Shown here: positions 11,766 through 24,900 of the stretch, one piece after another | Numbering within the stretch: the first letter of the stretch is position 1 | Layout: each line of letters begins with the position of its first letter | Assembly: GCA_904066235.2 (NCBI GenBank) | Contig: CAJFCV020000002.1 | Location: 6,572,001 to 6,636,000, forward strand | Direction: 5' to 3' | Source: Bursaphelenchus xylophilus | Taxonomy: Eukaryota; Nematoda; Chromadorea; Rhabditida; Aphelenchoididae | DNA length: 64,000 nt | Notes under the pieces: generated by a model | What the model was told of the DNA's origin: nothing | Seen by the model: only the letters and a program-made list of their open reading frames with translations | Databases searched by the model: none | Position numbers and translations under genes: made by a program

Positions 11766-14700
11766 CCCGTAGAAAACATAGTCTTTCCATGACCACATCC
11801 AATCCATTTTTGAGTTGATCCGTTACTGATACGAAGGAGATGGGAAAACGTCCATCCGATTACAAAAAACTCTGAAAACGCGACAAATAAGGCGGCTTCT
11901 TCAAAAAACCACAAAAAAGGTGTCGGATCACGGAACGACAAAGGAAGTAAGAGGACGATCACGGAGTTCGAGGAAGGCCGTGCCAAACAGAGTACTCGAA
12001 AACAACATAAGAGTTTATGGGACATGAAAAGGGAGTCAATATGAGTTGACAAAGAAATACAAATAAAAATAAAAATAAACGCGACACATTAAACAAGTAG
12101 CCATTAAAAAGGTGCTCAACAGTAACCTAATCCGGCATCTAATCCCCCACAACGCAACCCTAAAGACTCCGGAAAGAAATGGATCAGATAATCAAAAGTG
12201 AGGTGAATCGAGGATATATCCTCAATGGTGGGAATCCGAGAAACGGCGATATCGAGAGCTGATAAGCATTAAATGGCGGCGGCGCAAAAAACAACACCCC
12301 AACCTATCCTCCTCTGCCCCGTCGCCGCTTGACATATTAATCAAGCCGGGAGTGTAAAGCGATTGCGCATTTCATCCAATTTCCGGGAGAATCCATATTT
12401 CGGCTGTGCTTACGCGAATTTTGCAGTAATTCTAGTAATATTTGATTGAAAGTGCGGGAAAAAAGCCGTCAAAAAGTGGTGTGGACTGATAAGAAATGAA
12501 GCCTGAGGGTATGAATGATGGAGATCAGATAAAAATAAATTCATAGATTCAATGTTTTACGTCCCCAGGCAATAAAATTCAAAATATCTAAATATAAGTT
12601 TGCAGAATTTTTTCTTGTATACCGATCTATACACGAATACCCCTGCTTCTCCACAACGCCCCTTCTTTTCCCAATCGGCTTACGGTCGTTGACGGCTTTG
12701 TGTGGCGCGCAAAGCCGCTCGGCCGGTCTCGCTTCCGCGCACCTTTTCCACGCCTGGCCCCGGGATGCATCATCCATGTTCATCCATCGGTCATCACGAA
12801 ATACGATTGGAAAAAGACAAGTTGCTTTTGTTTCTAAAATGGCTTCAATTATCCGAAAAGCGTCGCCTGAGGGTGCTTATATGGTATGTCGGCCTAGAAG
12901 GGCCCTCCAGAAGTTCCCAAAGTCATCTGACTTTCTCGAGAAACAACATTTTCACGTCCCAAAAAACCATCTCATCATAAACAGTAAGCTCAAAAACATA
13001 AAAATAACACGATTAAGAGAATGCAAAGCCAGAGAAATTACGATAATTGGCTAAAATCAGAGTTTCGGATGTGACGTGATGAAAATCGATGAACCTTATT
13101 TGTTGGACCCCTTCCTTCCGGGCGTAATAACCCAATGGTGTAACTCTTAACTCCCCCTAAATACCTCCCTTCTTATCACAAACGACTGCGACGATAATCA
13201 CGCTATTAACAAGAAGTAATAACAGCTCTGACCGGGGTAAGGAAAAGCGCAAACGTTGGCCACAGATTGCTACGATCGGAATGTAAGCGTCAGTACATAC
13301 ATATAATACGAAGAATGATTATGAAAACAAACCTCATCATCTTAACGCGCTTCTCGAACAATGAACCCCCTTAACTCAGGTTTTCTAAGGGTTTAAGGTG
13401 CGAAGAAAGGGGAAGTAAAGTCAACGACGGGGTCATGTGTATAGGATAACAATCAAGCCACTTTCCCTTCCCTTTCGCTGATCGCAGGGATAACGTGAAA
13501 AGAGTGAGTCTATCACAAATGGAGTTAATTATCTCCTTCTTAGGGCCTCAGGGTCTGCAAAAGCTTGAAGGCCGCGAAAAAACTTCTAACGCCGAAACAC
13601 CTCCAGAAGACCAAAGAATCGAAACCAAACCGGAATCGGCAGCAAGGAAAGAGGAGGGTGTTAGCTTGATTTAGGACAGCCTTTCCCTCGGCCAGTCATA
13701 AACAGGACACGTCATGCCACAAAAGTTTTGTCTTCATTTTACGACATTCTCCGGGAAGATTGCTTTGCTTTGCAGAGAAAAAATATAACAAACGACCACT
13801 AGTAAAACGGAATGTGATATTGACAAAAGAATATCAACCAGGACTGAAAGTGAATCAAGAGCAAAACAAAAGAAGGACACCTCTGCCAGGAGATTGGCAT
13901 GGAGGAGGCTGTTTTATGTTATACATGATAGAATGCCCCTCTCAAAACCAGAATTCATAATCCTCAAAGGCTTGATCTGATCGCAAAAAGGGAACATGGC
14001 TTAAGGGAACCGGAGCAGGTGGTCACTCTCAAAAAAACAAAGAAAAGGTTTAAACTGGTGGTCGAGGGGGAGGGGAATTGGCCCGACCTTTGACTGCAGT
14101 ACTCAACTTGAGTATCAAAGGTTTTTTCGGGGGCGCGGGAGCAACAACGCGCGACGATTTAAGCGGGGAGAAAAAATATTTATTTTCGGTCATCTGAAGA
14201 ACCTCACGCTCGGAACGTTCCGCCACTCCGCTCCCCCTTCGCCCCATTTCCGACACTTCGAGATGATCATGAGCTGGTGAAGGTAAAGTCCCCCACCGAG
14301 TGATCTGAGCGATATGACGACTCCTATAAGGCTGTCCCCAAGACGAGAGTCCTTCCTTCCCCTATTAAGCGCCCCTCGACCCGACCTTTCCGATCGAAAA
14401 AACGCAATTTCCCTTTTTTTACAAAAGAAATGAAATTAAATGCAAGTTACTGTCAAACACTTCTCTCCGCGACTTTACATTGACCCAATTCTGATTAATT
14501 ATCACAGAAAAGGTTTGATAAAAGGTTTGAAATTTTGTGGGAACATCACAGAGCAGTAAGTCATTACTGCAAACAAACAAGGTGTAATGCGACTGGCTTC
14601 GATCAGAAACCAAAAAGCGTCTAATTAAACTCATAACCGTTGAATTGTAATCCGATTCAAAAGTTTTGAAAAGATAATCGCTCGAGGCATCATCCATCCA

Positions 14701-15523
14701 TCCCATGACCCCTCCAGAATATCCCTGGATGACATCAGCTTCGCCGTTAAATTATGAGAACGAAAAAGGAGCGAAGGCATGTTTTTATTCGAAAAGTGAA
14801 GATCCGGGACGGCGAAAGTGTGAGATGCCCTCAGGGAACGGACCTTTAAATCAATTCGAGGTCGAGACCCACGGATTTAACTCGGCCTTCTCAGGTCACG
14901 GTAAACAAAAAAGATGGACGGGAAAGGGACACGGAACACGAAAACGGAACAAGTTTAAGCATTTTGAACAAGGAAAGGAACGGCAGAACACACGATTATA
15001 ATCGGATCATCGAAACGAAGGGGATCACCGTGATATGATCAACTAAATCAATCAACAAACAAAAGATCCGTAAACACGAGCAGAACACTGGCTCCCAGAA
15101 GGTGACAACAAACTACATATGTACAAGGTGGGCCACTTTTGTGTGAGAGTATAAATTGTGTGTACAGTACCTAAAAGCAGTCAATTTTTTTGCTTTTTTG
15201 TGCAACTCTACTCAAGGTAAATAGTTGGATCTAAACGAACACTATTTCTGACCCAGTGAACCAACCGGAGGCTAGGACACAAGAAATTTTCAGTTTTGAG
15301 ATTTTCATTTGTGAATGACCATGTCCATGATGTAAATGTATTTCCGAAACCTTTGGCTCCAATTTTCTCATTAGCCCAGTTTTATTTAAATTTTTTTGTA
15401 ACTAACAGAAATGTCAAATAACTCATAACCGAGAACGCATTGATTGACGTTTTTGGACGTTATGAAATCAATGAAGATGATTTCAAGCCTTGCTGTAATT
15501 TAAGAATCCGGCGTTTTGGCCGC

Positions 15524-15552
15524 ATACAACCCGCTTTATAAAAGGGTTGTAT
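15524..15552. repeat. Perfect 9-bp hairpin
   Basis: ATACAACCC and its exact reverse complement are separated by 11 bases containing TTTATAAAA. No T-run or gene end is attached. It may be the fold-back core of a decayed element; no role can be assigned. Confidence 0.5.
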
Positions 15553-15959
15553 CTATGCCCCAAAGCAAACTGGGCGTTTTACACTATTCTTAATTCTCTC
15601 TCAAATGATATGTTTCGTTAAGGTGGCCAGTCAAGACTTGCCGATCCCTTGTAAGTTAACTATTTACTCTGTAAAATAAATTGTAACATTCAGATCAATT
15701 CTCAAAAAAAAAATCTTCCTTTCCTCCTTTCGTGTCCCAAAACGAAAAAATTTCGAAATGTGGTTCAGTTCTCCATAAAAAATGTTTCTTTTTCGTCCCG
15801 AAGCGAAAACATTTAAAAATGTGCACTGTTCGGACCTAATCCCTCTAATATCTATAAAACGGCACCGTTGACCTGGAACGTCGGACCCTGAAGATGCACA
15901 ACAAGTCTTGAGGCCTAGATTGCCCGTGAAAACAGCTTTCGTTTTCGTTCGTCCAACTT

Positions 15960-16225
15960 GGTACAAAATTGCACTGTGCAAACCAACTTTTTAGGCCTGG
16001 TCCACAGTGCCAATTTTTTTTCGAGTTTATGCACAGCGCAGAGAAGAAAATTCCAACGACTTTTTGCGCGGACTACATTTGGTGGACAGAAGATGGGCTG
16101 CATCAGCTTGAATTTGAAATTAATTTTATAGAAATAGGTTCTACATTTCTTGCATTTCCATTCATTATTGGGGGAGAAATAATTGAAATAAGGTTGGAAG
16201 CTCCGTTTGAACCACCCTGTATTAT
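15960..16225. mobile_element. Possible remnant of a mariner-like element or MITE
   Basis: On the minus strand the segment begins TACAGGGTGGTTCAAACGG, which resembles mariner-type termini. Both strands are open for about 100 codons but show no transposase motif. Just to the left (about 15725-15830) two decayed copies of a CGTCCC-A-rich unit follow one another. I see no matching second terminus or target-site duplication, so the call is tentative. Confidence 0.25.
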
Positions 16226-18268
16226 AAGAGTTTTTGGTGCTAACGATAAGTTCACAAAAAGTGAGTGAAACGTATTGAAGAGACAACTGCTATTCACAGC
16301 GCGCTACAAGCCGCATCGTTGTTACCAAGGCCATGGACGAATAACCTCGTAAACCTTGATCGATAAATTCAGTTTGGGTATAAACAATTCCAAATTAATG
16401 TGCACTGGGCTCAGTTTTAATACTTACCGTTAGTCCCGTGTGGAGCGTATCCTTATGTGACGCGCATTGGTCAGTCATCGCTTGGTGGCTCCTTTTGCGG
16501 TATTCCCTCAGAGGCATTCCTCTTCGAAACCTTTTTTCCTCAACAGTTGTTTGTATATTCAAATTAAAACTAGAGATGATAATTTTATGTCCTTTATTTC
16601 CACATCTTCTCATCTGGGAACTTACAGTGCAGACAAGTTAATAAGTAAATGTGAACCCGGCCCCGATTAGAAATCGAGTTACAATAAATGGGAGTAATAA
16701 TCACATTATACGTAAAACCTGGAACTTACTTGTATTGCAATTTTTGAGCGTTTCCTTTACAGTTTTTAAGCGTTCTCAATAAATACATATAACTTTTACT
16801 TCGCCCAGATTAGTGTCTTTTATTACTGTAAGGGTTCTTTTTCCGTTTTACTTGAATTTAATTTGAATGGAGAGTTGTTGAAACTGCAAATCTTGGGCCC
16901 CGATTTGTATCTTACCCTTCCAGTTAAAACAGAGTTTGAACATTTTCGAGAAACGATACAAAATGTCAGGTTCTTTTATTACATTTTACTCCTCGAATTG
17001 TAAGAATTTAAGAACGTTGGAAGCCCACACAAAAGGCATTGTAAATGGCATCTGAACTTTTCCGATTTACATTCAACATGATGTGAAACTCTGTATATAA
17101 ATTGGAAATACCTCGACATCCGGTTTCCGAGATCTCAACGCCCTTTTCCGGAGGGCAAATGAACGAAAAACGAAGTTCATTTTGGCCGATTGCACGGTCC
17201 GTTGGCCAAGCATGAGGCGATCGGATTTGGACTTGAGTTTCTCTTAAATCAACGCCGTTTAACGCGCGAATAACCCTCCGCTCCAAGGTTCTGATTATGT
17301 GACAGTATGCTTGTTAGGCACGTATCTCCGATTTGTAGCTCTGATGCTATTTGGAAGTCTCCAATTTATTTATGTATAACTCGGACTCAAACTTTCTTGT
17401 AATACGTGTAAATACCCACCCATTTAAAGGGTAAGTAAATTATACAAGAAAGGGGCACTTCCCATTTGCAAAATGTAACTAAGTAGTCTTAAAAAGTTGG
17501 TCTGGGTTTAATTATCTGGAAAGTAGAGCGGTAAATGTTACAGCCTAAAGTGTATTCTACATTACAATTATGGAGGTTACAAAGGAAATGCTCGACTTAT
17601 TGGAGAGGGAATGTGTTTGAGATGAAACTCTTTCATGTATAATATCCTGTTTTCTAAACTTACAGTATCCTCTTTTATATTTATGAGATTTCCCAAAACC
17701 AGTCCGTATTTGGATACACTTTTGTGACCCGCCAGCGACCTTCCCATGCTCCAAATCGCCCGGAAGCAATAAGTTTGTTCTAAAGAGTCCAATACCTCAT
17801 AAAATGCATAAGGTCGCTAAACTTTGGGCGCCGATCACTCTCTTAAACGCTCTCCAGAAGTCGCTTTTCTCGACCTCTCTCGCCGTGCCCTTGTCGTCCC
17901 TGATCGGGCATTTCTCGCCGCCTTCCCCTCCCACCGAAACGTGTCCCATCATTACGAACATTTACACCTTTTATGAGGTCTTTCGGAATAATAAGCGAAG
18001 CCTCCTTCCTCGAAGCCTCTCCTTGGCGTCAGAATTTAAAGGATGACACATGGGGAGATGCATCTTTTGGACTGTTTTCTGATTAAATTTAATTTTCGGG
18101 CATGACTGTAAAGTTTCTTTTTCCGGACAGGCATTATTGGACCCTTTCCGGTCTCAAGCCCATTACATTTACATAAACACGGCCCATCTTTTTGGGCCTG
18201 ATTCCGATATTTTATGAAATTCGGTGAAGAATCTTTTTCTGATTTTTTTGTCTGTGTCATTTCTGAAC

Positions 18269-18280
18269 GGGATTACTGTA
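18269..18280 (+). repeat. Dispersed 12-mer GGGATTACTGTA, copy 1
   Basis: Identical 12-mer also at 19149-19160 and 23944-23955. Shorter TACTGTA cores recur in the same non-coding DNA, for example near 16826, 19468, 19679 and 21964. Confidence 0.5.
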
Positions 18281-19148
18281 AGTCCGGGAATAAAGAAAAC
18301 ATTCAATGTTGCGCAACGTTGAGTATTGTTTTGTAAAATTTTTGTAGAAATTACTCTTGTCCGCAGAAACGGCATTCTTTTAAGTTTTTGCATTTAAAGG
18401 ATGTTTGCACGTCAAAAGGAGTTGTTCTTTTGAATTTGGATATTATGTGACGAGCTTGTGATCTTCGAGGACAATGAGGCCCGGTCAAGATTAAGTTGCA
18501 TTCAACTTGCAAGGCCTCAGCGAATTCCTGACAAGAAATTGGGCTCGACAGTTGCCGGATTCGTTTCTTGTGGAAATCGGATCCCCTCAGGGCATAGACT
18601 TTGGTCGATTTCTTCGAAACATTTTAAACTTTTCATTTAAAAACTCTCCGTTTCCCAGGTTTGGCCCGCCATTATTTTGATGGCTATGAGTAAGAAGTTG
18701 TCGCCATTAAGGGAGCGGACCTCTTTGGCCTCCTAAATTTGCATTTCCATTCACTTCGGGAATGATCTGGCCCGGCGTGTGGTCTCCGTCGTCTACCGTA
18801 ACCCCCTTTCGATCATTTTGGGCATTTCTGGACCGAAGCCCGGGTTTTCTGAAGAACGGGCTTCTGATCTCGGGGGAAGATAACGCGAACCACAGTCCCA
18901 AAGTTTTGTCCTCCAGAGGGGGGAGATAATCATCTGAGCGCCAAAACTTCTCGCAGCGAATCGACGAAAAGTGTTTAGAACACTCGCTGAAATGAGGCGA
19001 AGAACGGCACGATCGGCGCCCAGTTTGGCACTTAATTGACAAGTTTTTATCTGATTCTCGATGGATTGATGGACAAATCAAGGTTGAACGGATTTTTCTG
19101 GCATAGAAATAAGGTTGAGTTTGAAGAAGACATTAGATTTGGTGCTCT

Positions 19149-19160
19149 GGGATTACTGTA
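19149..19160 (+). repeat. Dispersed 12-mer GGGATTACTGTA, copy 2
   Basis: Here followed by ATC, so the local sequence GATTACTGTAATC is an imperfect palindrome. Confidence 0.5.
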
Positions 19161-19354
19161 ATCAACGGTTTACTCTCAGATATCTTTAATTTTAGATTTT
19201 AGTGAATTTCAAGGATTAGCAAAACATTGTTCTAAAATAATATTCCTATTTCATTAGCAGTCCCCCGCCTGTAGCAAGTCCTTAAGTCTTTCACAATTTA
19301 AAGTCACATCATAACAAGAAAAATCCTCGAGTCTGGATCCCTCTAATCCCGGCC

Positions 19355-19368
19355 GGTGAGGGTGGAGG
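19355..19368 (+). repeat. Dispersed 14-mer GGTGAGGGTGGAGG, copy 1
   Basis: Exact copies at 21347-21360 and 23756-23769. Copies 1 and 2 also share the preceding GCC, giving a 17-base identity. Flanks otherwise differ. Confidence 0.55.
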
Positions 19369-20273
19369 CCTTTGGAACCGGGCGAAGAGATTAAGATTCC
19401 TCTTGGGGACCCGGATTCCATTTCTCGGAAGCTCAAAATTGGCTTCCTCTTAATCTCCGGGCTTCTGTAGTACTGTAAATATCTGTTTCTGGATGATGCT
19501 TAATTAGTTTTTTTTCGAATTAATTTTTGCTAATTTTTGATGGCGCTTTGTATGTTGGTTTCTAATGCCTCAACCTATGCAAACCAATGTATTTTTAACT
19601 CTTTACTTCCAATTATTGCATGGAGTTCCTCGAAAATGTACTTCCAATTGATGAGTGAGTAAAATGACCCTTGCCTATTACTGTAAAGGGCTAAGAGGAC
19701 GACGAGAAAATGCATTATTATTTCTCTTATGCCCGTTCATTCCATCCCTTGGGTTCAATTCATATCGGTTATGTCAATTACACCTAACTGGCAGGGTCTG
19801 TTAGTTGCTCAGGAATTTATATAATGGATTGGGCCCGGAGGGATTTGTTTCATGGATCTTTCCAAATTCATATAATCTATTCCTCGAGTTTACTGACTCA
19901 TCCCACAGCTCCTTTCATACCTTTACAACATTTATTTTCCTCGCATTTAAGTTTTGTCATAGACAATCGAATTGGTAGGCCGATTGGTTTTTATCGTGAC
20001 TGATAAGAGATTCAAAGAATTCTCCTGAATCACGAGAAAATGTGACGTTTGGGAAATGAAAAACAAAGAAGTTTTCGTGGTGGGACCAAAGTTGGAGAGC
20101 AGTGATAAGAATGGTATGATAAACGGATAGAAAGGTTAATTCAACTGTTTGTTATGCCCAAAACTCGAGCCGTTTGCTTCGAACATCTCGAAGGTGGCAT
20201 TGACTTTGTAGTCTAGTCAAATTATGGCATCAAACATCTCTTCCAGCATTCCGCTTTAATCTCGATCGTAAAT

Positions 20274-20283
20274 GCCCTGAGGC
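20274..20283. promoter_or_regulatory. AP-2-like palindrome GCCCTGAGGC
   Basis: Near-perfect GCC-N4-GGC palindrome 1.6 kb upstream of the BTB-ZF start. Function inferred only. Confidence 0.35.
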
Positions 20284-21346
20284 TCTTCGATCCTCATGTG
20301 GACAGGTCACGCCCGTTCCGGCATCCAGACCTCACCCTTACGAAATACCTTTGTAGGCGTATGACTTGTCCAAATTCATGGGTACTTTCCATAAAAGGCT
20401 CACTTTTTATACGAAAAGGTCACTCTCTAAACTATATTGTATTCTTCTGATAAGTCTTATCAACAGGTTTCCGGAGAGCTTTCTGTAATTTCAAACATTG
20501 AAATTTGGCAACGAAATTGTTTTTTCATATGACATTTCTTATCTTGCCTCGAGGAATTTTTTAGAAATCTTTTCGATTATTGGGACATCTCGCTCTTACC
20601 GTAATCTTTATGACTATTCCTTCTACCCACAAGTCGTAACTTTGGCATTTAAAACAGTGTAAATCCGAATTAATATTCCTTTAAATCATCCCAGTATGTT
20701 GACATAAGTCTTCTTTAACAGCCCTCTCAGCCCGCGCTTCATTCCCACCGTATAAACGATTTAATAAAACTCGTTAATCACTCACTCCAGATGGTCGCCA
20801 AAAACAAAAAGAAAAACTTAGTAAAGGGACGGTACAAGTTTAAACCGTCCCCCAAAATAACTCTGCCCTTTCTCGGAAACAACGCGCGGACAGTGCAAAA
20901 GTCTCGGGCTGAGACAATCGATGTGATCGGAACACTTCTTCTCCGACTTCTGGAAACGGTGTTCGTCGTCTTCCGAAGCGCGTGATTTCTGTATTTTAAA
21001 CTGGGAGTAATTATTTTGGGTCCTTTAAGTCACCTTCTAATAGGCTCAAAGACCGGAGATATGGTTGGTTATGTGCACCGTTTCCTGCGCGCAATGTCTT
21101 TTTTCCGGGGAGTTGCATGCCCTAAGGGCGCCGGTTCAATATGTTGTTGTAACGTCTCCATTTCGTTGAGTTATTGGATGTCCTGTCCGCAAATTCGCAA
21201 CAAAAAACGGTTGTCGGGGAAGAGAGGACAGGGGTGGGACAAGAGAAGACGGTGGCGGGAAGGGGCGGGCCTGAGGGGATCTACTCATAATAAACAGAAA
21301 TATTACCAGGCCGATCCGTTTTTTGGGCGTTAAGCCGGGCTTAGCC

Positions 21347-21360
21347 GGTGAGGGTGGAGG
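21347..21360 (+). repeat. Dispersed 14-mer GGTGAGGGTGGAGG, copy 2
   Basis: Second exact copy, about 550 bp before the BTB-ZF start codon. Confidence 0.55.
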
Positions 21361-21387
21361 GTTTTCTTTCAAAGCCAATCTTTTGTG

Positions 21388-21396
21388 GCCTGAGGC
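21388..21396. promoter_or_regulatory. AP-2 consensus palindrome GCCTGAGGC
   Basis: Exact GCC-N3-GGC match, about 510 bp upstream of the BTB-ZF start codon, with related sites at 21119 and 21269. Best candidate in the window for an AP-2-bound promoter element; not tested. Confidence 0.4.
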
Positions 21397-21905
21397 GGTT
21401 TTCTGGAAAAATTTGGGAGTTCAATATTAAGTGGCCTATTCACATCTTGTGCTCCAAATTTCGGGGCATTTGTGCTCGGCTGTAGGTGGACGAATTTTGT
21501 TTGGCCCTTTTGTGGCTAATAAGAATCAATTGGACTTGTATGACGCGCACAGCCGCAGACTACCAAAAAACAAAGGTGGATCGGCGTTCTTGGACTTTTT
21601 TCGCGTCTTTCAGAGGCTGAAAGGGGCGGATCAAAGGGTATGCAAATCGCGAGAATGCCTCATCAAGCGTTCCCGAAACAAAACACCACTCCTACTATAG
21701 TCAGGCTGTTCTGGCCCAACTTTTCTTTGTCTCTTCGTATTCTTATAATTTATACCGTATTCAAGTCAGGCCCAATGGCCAACTTCTAGTTGCGCTTTTC
21801 GTGAATTCAGCTCGGATTTCTGCTCGGAATGTGTAATTAATCTTGTTTTACAGAGTCGAATAGAACCAGCGCGCATCTTTGCCGGAAAAGGTTCCAATTC
21901 CCTCA

Positions 21906-24900
21906 ATGTCATTGCTTTCCGTGAGCCCGGTCGATTGCTGTATCCGAATTCTATTTCTCGACGACGATAAGAACTTGAAAGGTACTGTAGATGTAGGGTG
22001 TGTTTACGTAACGTTGTGATGGTGTTGAGATGTCCCGCGGCTTCCTCTGTGATCGCTGTTGTCGCTTCCAAGCCCTCCCCCCTCTCCAGAATTCCCATCT
22101 AAATGCTTTTGATAGACTGTAAATTACGGAATTGCTGCGGGTTGCGTATGAAAAACAATGTGGGGGCAAAGGTGGAGGGAGCGGGTCCACTAACCGAAAG
22201 GCCCGGCTGATTTCCGGGTAACCGCGCCGCTCTCGGTCTGGCTCGCAACTCTCGCCGCTTCGGGGGAGTGGCAACAAACGAGTTTTTTGGCGAGGAGCAG
22301 ACGTTTTTTCCATTTTTGATTGCTCGTCGAAAGGTTTCGGGAAAAACAAAAACATACCCAAAATAGAGGGTACCTGACCCCGTCTGTTCTAGCCGCCGAT
22401 TACGGTCAATCTTTGCTTATCAGCCGTCTAACACACACTCAACTCTTACTTTCAGAAGAACCTGTCTACGCCCATCGTCAAGTGTTGGCCAAGTCTCCCT
22501 ATCTGTTCGCTCTCCTCCAACAGTCGTCTCTTCTCAGCCCCTCTAACTTCTCCCTGGACTTATCACTCATCGAACGACCGGTCGATTCTTTCAAAACGAT
22601 CCTTGCTTATCTTTATACGGGACAACTCGCGGATTGTGGAGTCAGTCAACAGTCGGTAAGTCGCTTTCCCTGAATCATTGGCGTTTTGAAACGATTGATC
22701 AGAACAAAAGAAGAAAAGAATCTTATCAGTAATTTCCTCCAGCTGACAAACCACATTGTTTTTTCCGGAAACAAAAAAATTAATTATTGTTCATGTTATT
22801 CATCTGTCGTTTTAGCTGCATTTTCTGGCCAGACTTCTTCAACTACCGGGACTTCAGCGCCATTTTTCTTTTAAGGAGATGAGTGACTGTCCATCCAAGC
22901 CGGAGCCCCAAGACTCGGCTGATACTCCCGATCTTAATCCTCTTCAGTTGCCAACTTTACATCCGGCCTTGTGCGCCGGTAAGTACGATCTATTTGTGAA
23001 ATTGGGATGAAATCTTGTTTCATTGTTAATTCCATTTTACTAAGTATTCCCATTTCAGCGTACTTGAGTCTGTTACAAAACCAACAGAACGCCCAATTAC
23101 TGCAGGGATTCCTTCAACAAGCCCAAGCCAATATGCAATTACTGGCCAGTCAGGCACACCCTAGATCCTCAATCTTCCCACCGACCCCCAAACCCGTGAC
23201 CCCGCTAACGGAAATGCGAATTTCCGAGTCCGAACAGTAAGTGATAACGATGGAAGAGCACAAAACCCTTCTTGGAATCAAAAAATGTAGAGAAATCGAG
23301 GGTTACAGCGTCGTCTCTTGTTTTCGTACAAAAGTCCTTGTTCTATTTCTTGGGCTGGGAAGACGCGAGAGGCCGGGGGATACCCCCTTTTTGTTTACTG
23401 CTTAAAAGGACAGTGAAGAAATATCAAGCTCGTCTAGGAATTCGAAAGTACCCGGAATCTGGTCATGTGTTCTCGGGTTACGGTATTCAAATTGTGGGAG
23501 GTCTGATTGATTAATAAACATTACAAAAGGCCGACGGGGGCACAACTTGGGCCGACTCTCCGACCACTTTAACTTTGTTTTAAGGCCTCGAATCAGCTTA
23601 GTTATAATGGACTTTGGATTTGGCCAAAGCCGATTTCTCTATTTTACAACCCTCAAAATATTTAAATTCGATGTTTATTCCTCCTCTCTTCATATTATTT
23701 GGGGGCGAGTGAAATATCAGCGAAAAAACACAAAGCGGCCTTAAGTCGGATTTGGGGTGAGGGTGGAGGATTTGTAATTTTCTGGGTTTCTTGTTAAGAG
23801 GAAGTCCCCCAAACATTTCACAACTACTCTAAATCTAGTTGAGCATTAATTTAAGTACATCGCTACTATAGTGATTAAATATTCGCATTAGAAGAAGGTA
23901 GAAGCACAGACAATCTCTGCTTATTACTCATCCCTCAGTCATCGGGATTACTGTAGATCATACTTTCCGGAAACGATCGCTGGGAATCTGGAATTGAAAG
24001 CAGATCCGATGATGACGCAAGGTCAGATTCGAAAAAAAGCTCTGCTGGATTACAAATAAGCAAAAATAGCATCGATGTGCGTAGACGATGGCGCGCAACT
24101 GAATTTAACCCCACAGACATATGAATTCTCACACCACATTTATTTTTAGATCCGAGGCCCCGAGTGTGGCGTCAAGTTGTTCGACTGGATCCAATAATCC
24201 CCCTTCAGTGCCATCATCCTCTCCCACTGATAACCTCAATGACATTTTGGTTCCTTCCAATGAGAAAGAGGGATGGTGTCGAAACAAAAAATACATCCAG
24301 ACTGTCCAGAAGGGATACCGATGCACGGTCTGCAACAAGGTTTACGGAAGATACAACTCGGTCTCCTATCATGTCACCATTTATCATCGGAATCCTCCAA
24401 TAAAGTGTGAGGAACAGGGCTGCCAGTTCACTACCAGAGAAGCCCGATACATCCATTTCCACAAATATTACCGCCATGGAGTCCCCCTTCCAGAAAGCAT
24501 TGATCTTGGTAAGTTTAATCATATCATTGGTCTTCCTGGATCATCCATTTCTTGTGCTTTTTTGATCTTACCATATGCTTTCAGCTTCTCGAAAATGTCC
24601 CTTCTTTTCGTGTAAACACGTTAGCAAGAGTCCGGCCATGCTGGATAAACATATCAACAGACATGTGGCTGACTGTACCAAGGATGGGCACAGTTACAAT
24701 TGCCCCAAATGTAACTACTCGACCACTGAACAGAGAGAAATGTTCTCCCATTTGAGAGCCCATCAATTAGGGACGGAGATTCCAGAAATGGGAGGCCCAA
24801 TCAAAGGAGTCAAGTTGGAATGTGATCAATGTAACTTCAAGTAAGTGTAACCTGATCAGAGATCATATTCCATTCTTTGTAGGGCTACTACTGAATCCGG

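Larger units (their letters stand above)
11766..21905. other. Long non-coding tract between divergent RapGAP and BTB-ZF genes
   Basis: No exon chain with matching phases could be built on either strand in these 10 kb; ORFs up to 146 codons occur but lack splice partners or family resemblance. What the tract does hold: GC-rich CCTNAGG palindromes, two of the dispersed 14-mers and two of the dispersed 12-mers listed below, a hairpin at 15524-15552, a decayed tandem at about 15725-15830, and a possible transposon remnant near 16 kb. The position between two divergent regulatory genes suggests enhancer DNA. Confidence 0.6.

Noticed and set aside
12541..12783. 80-codon minus ORF with MNMDDASRGQ start
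   Set aside because: The donor-like GTAAGC leaves phase 1, which does not fit any RapGAP acceptor.
14050..14256. 68-codon minus ORF with Pro-rich end
   Set aside because: It could be another RapGAP first exon, but the only phase-2 donor (GTTGAG) is poor and it has a stop of its own.
15969..16268. 99-codon + ORF with a GTGAGT at its end as a gene
   Set aside because: No family resemblance and transposon-like terminal sequence; treated as a possible element remnant.
18707..19081. 124-codon minus ORF
   Set aside because: The reading is smooth and ends in GGQRGPLP, but it uses a non-ATG start and has no splice partners or homology, so it could be chance.
22320..22455. Open extension upstream of the second BTB-ZF exon
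   Set aside because: The ORF begins with TTG and has no ATG; the exon at 21906-21981 joins in phase across a strong TTTCAG acceptor and completes the BTB domain.
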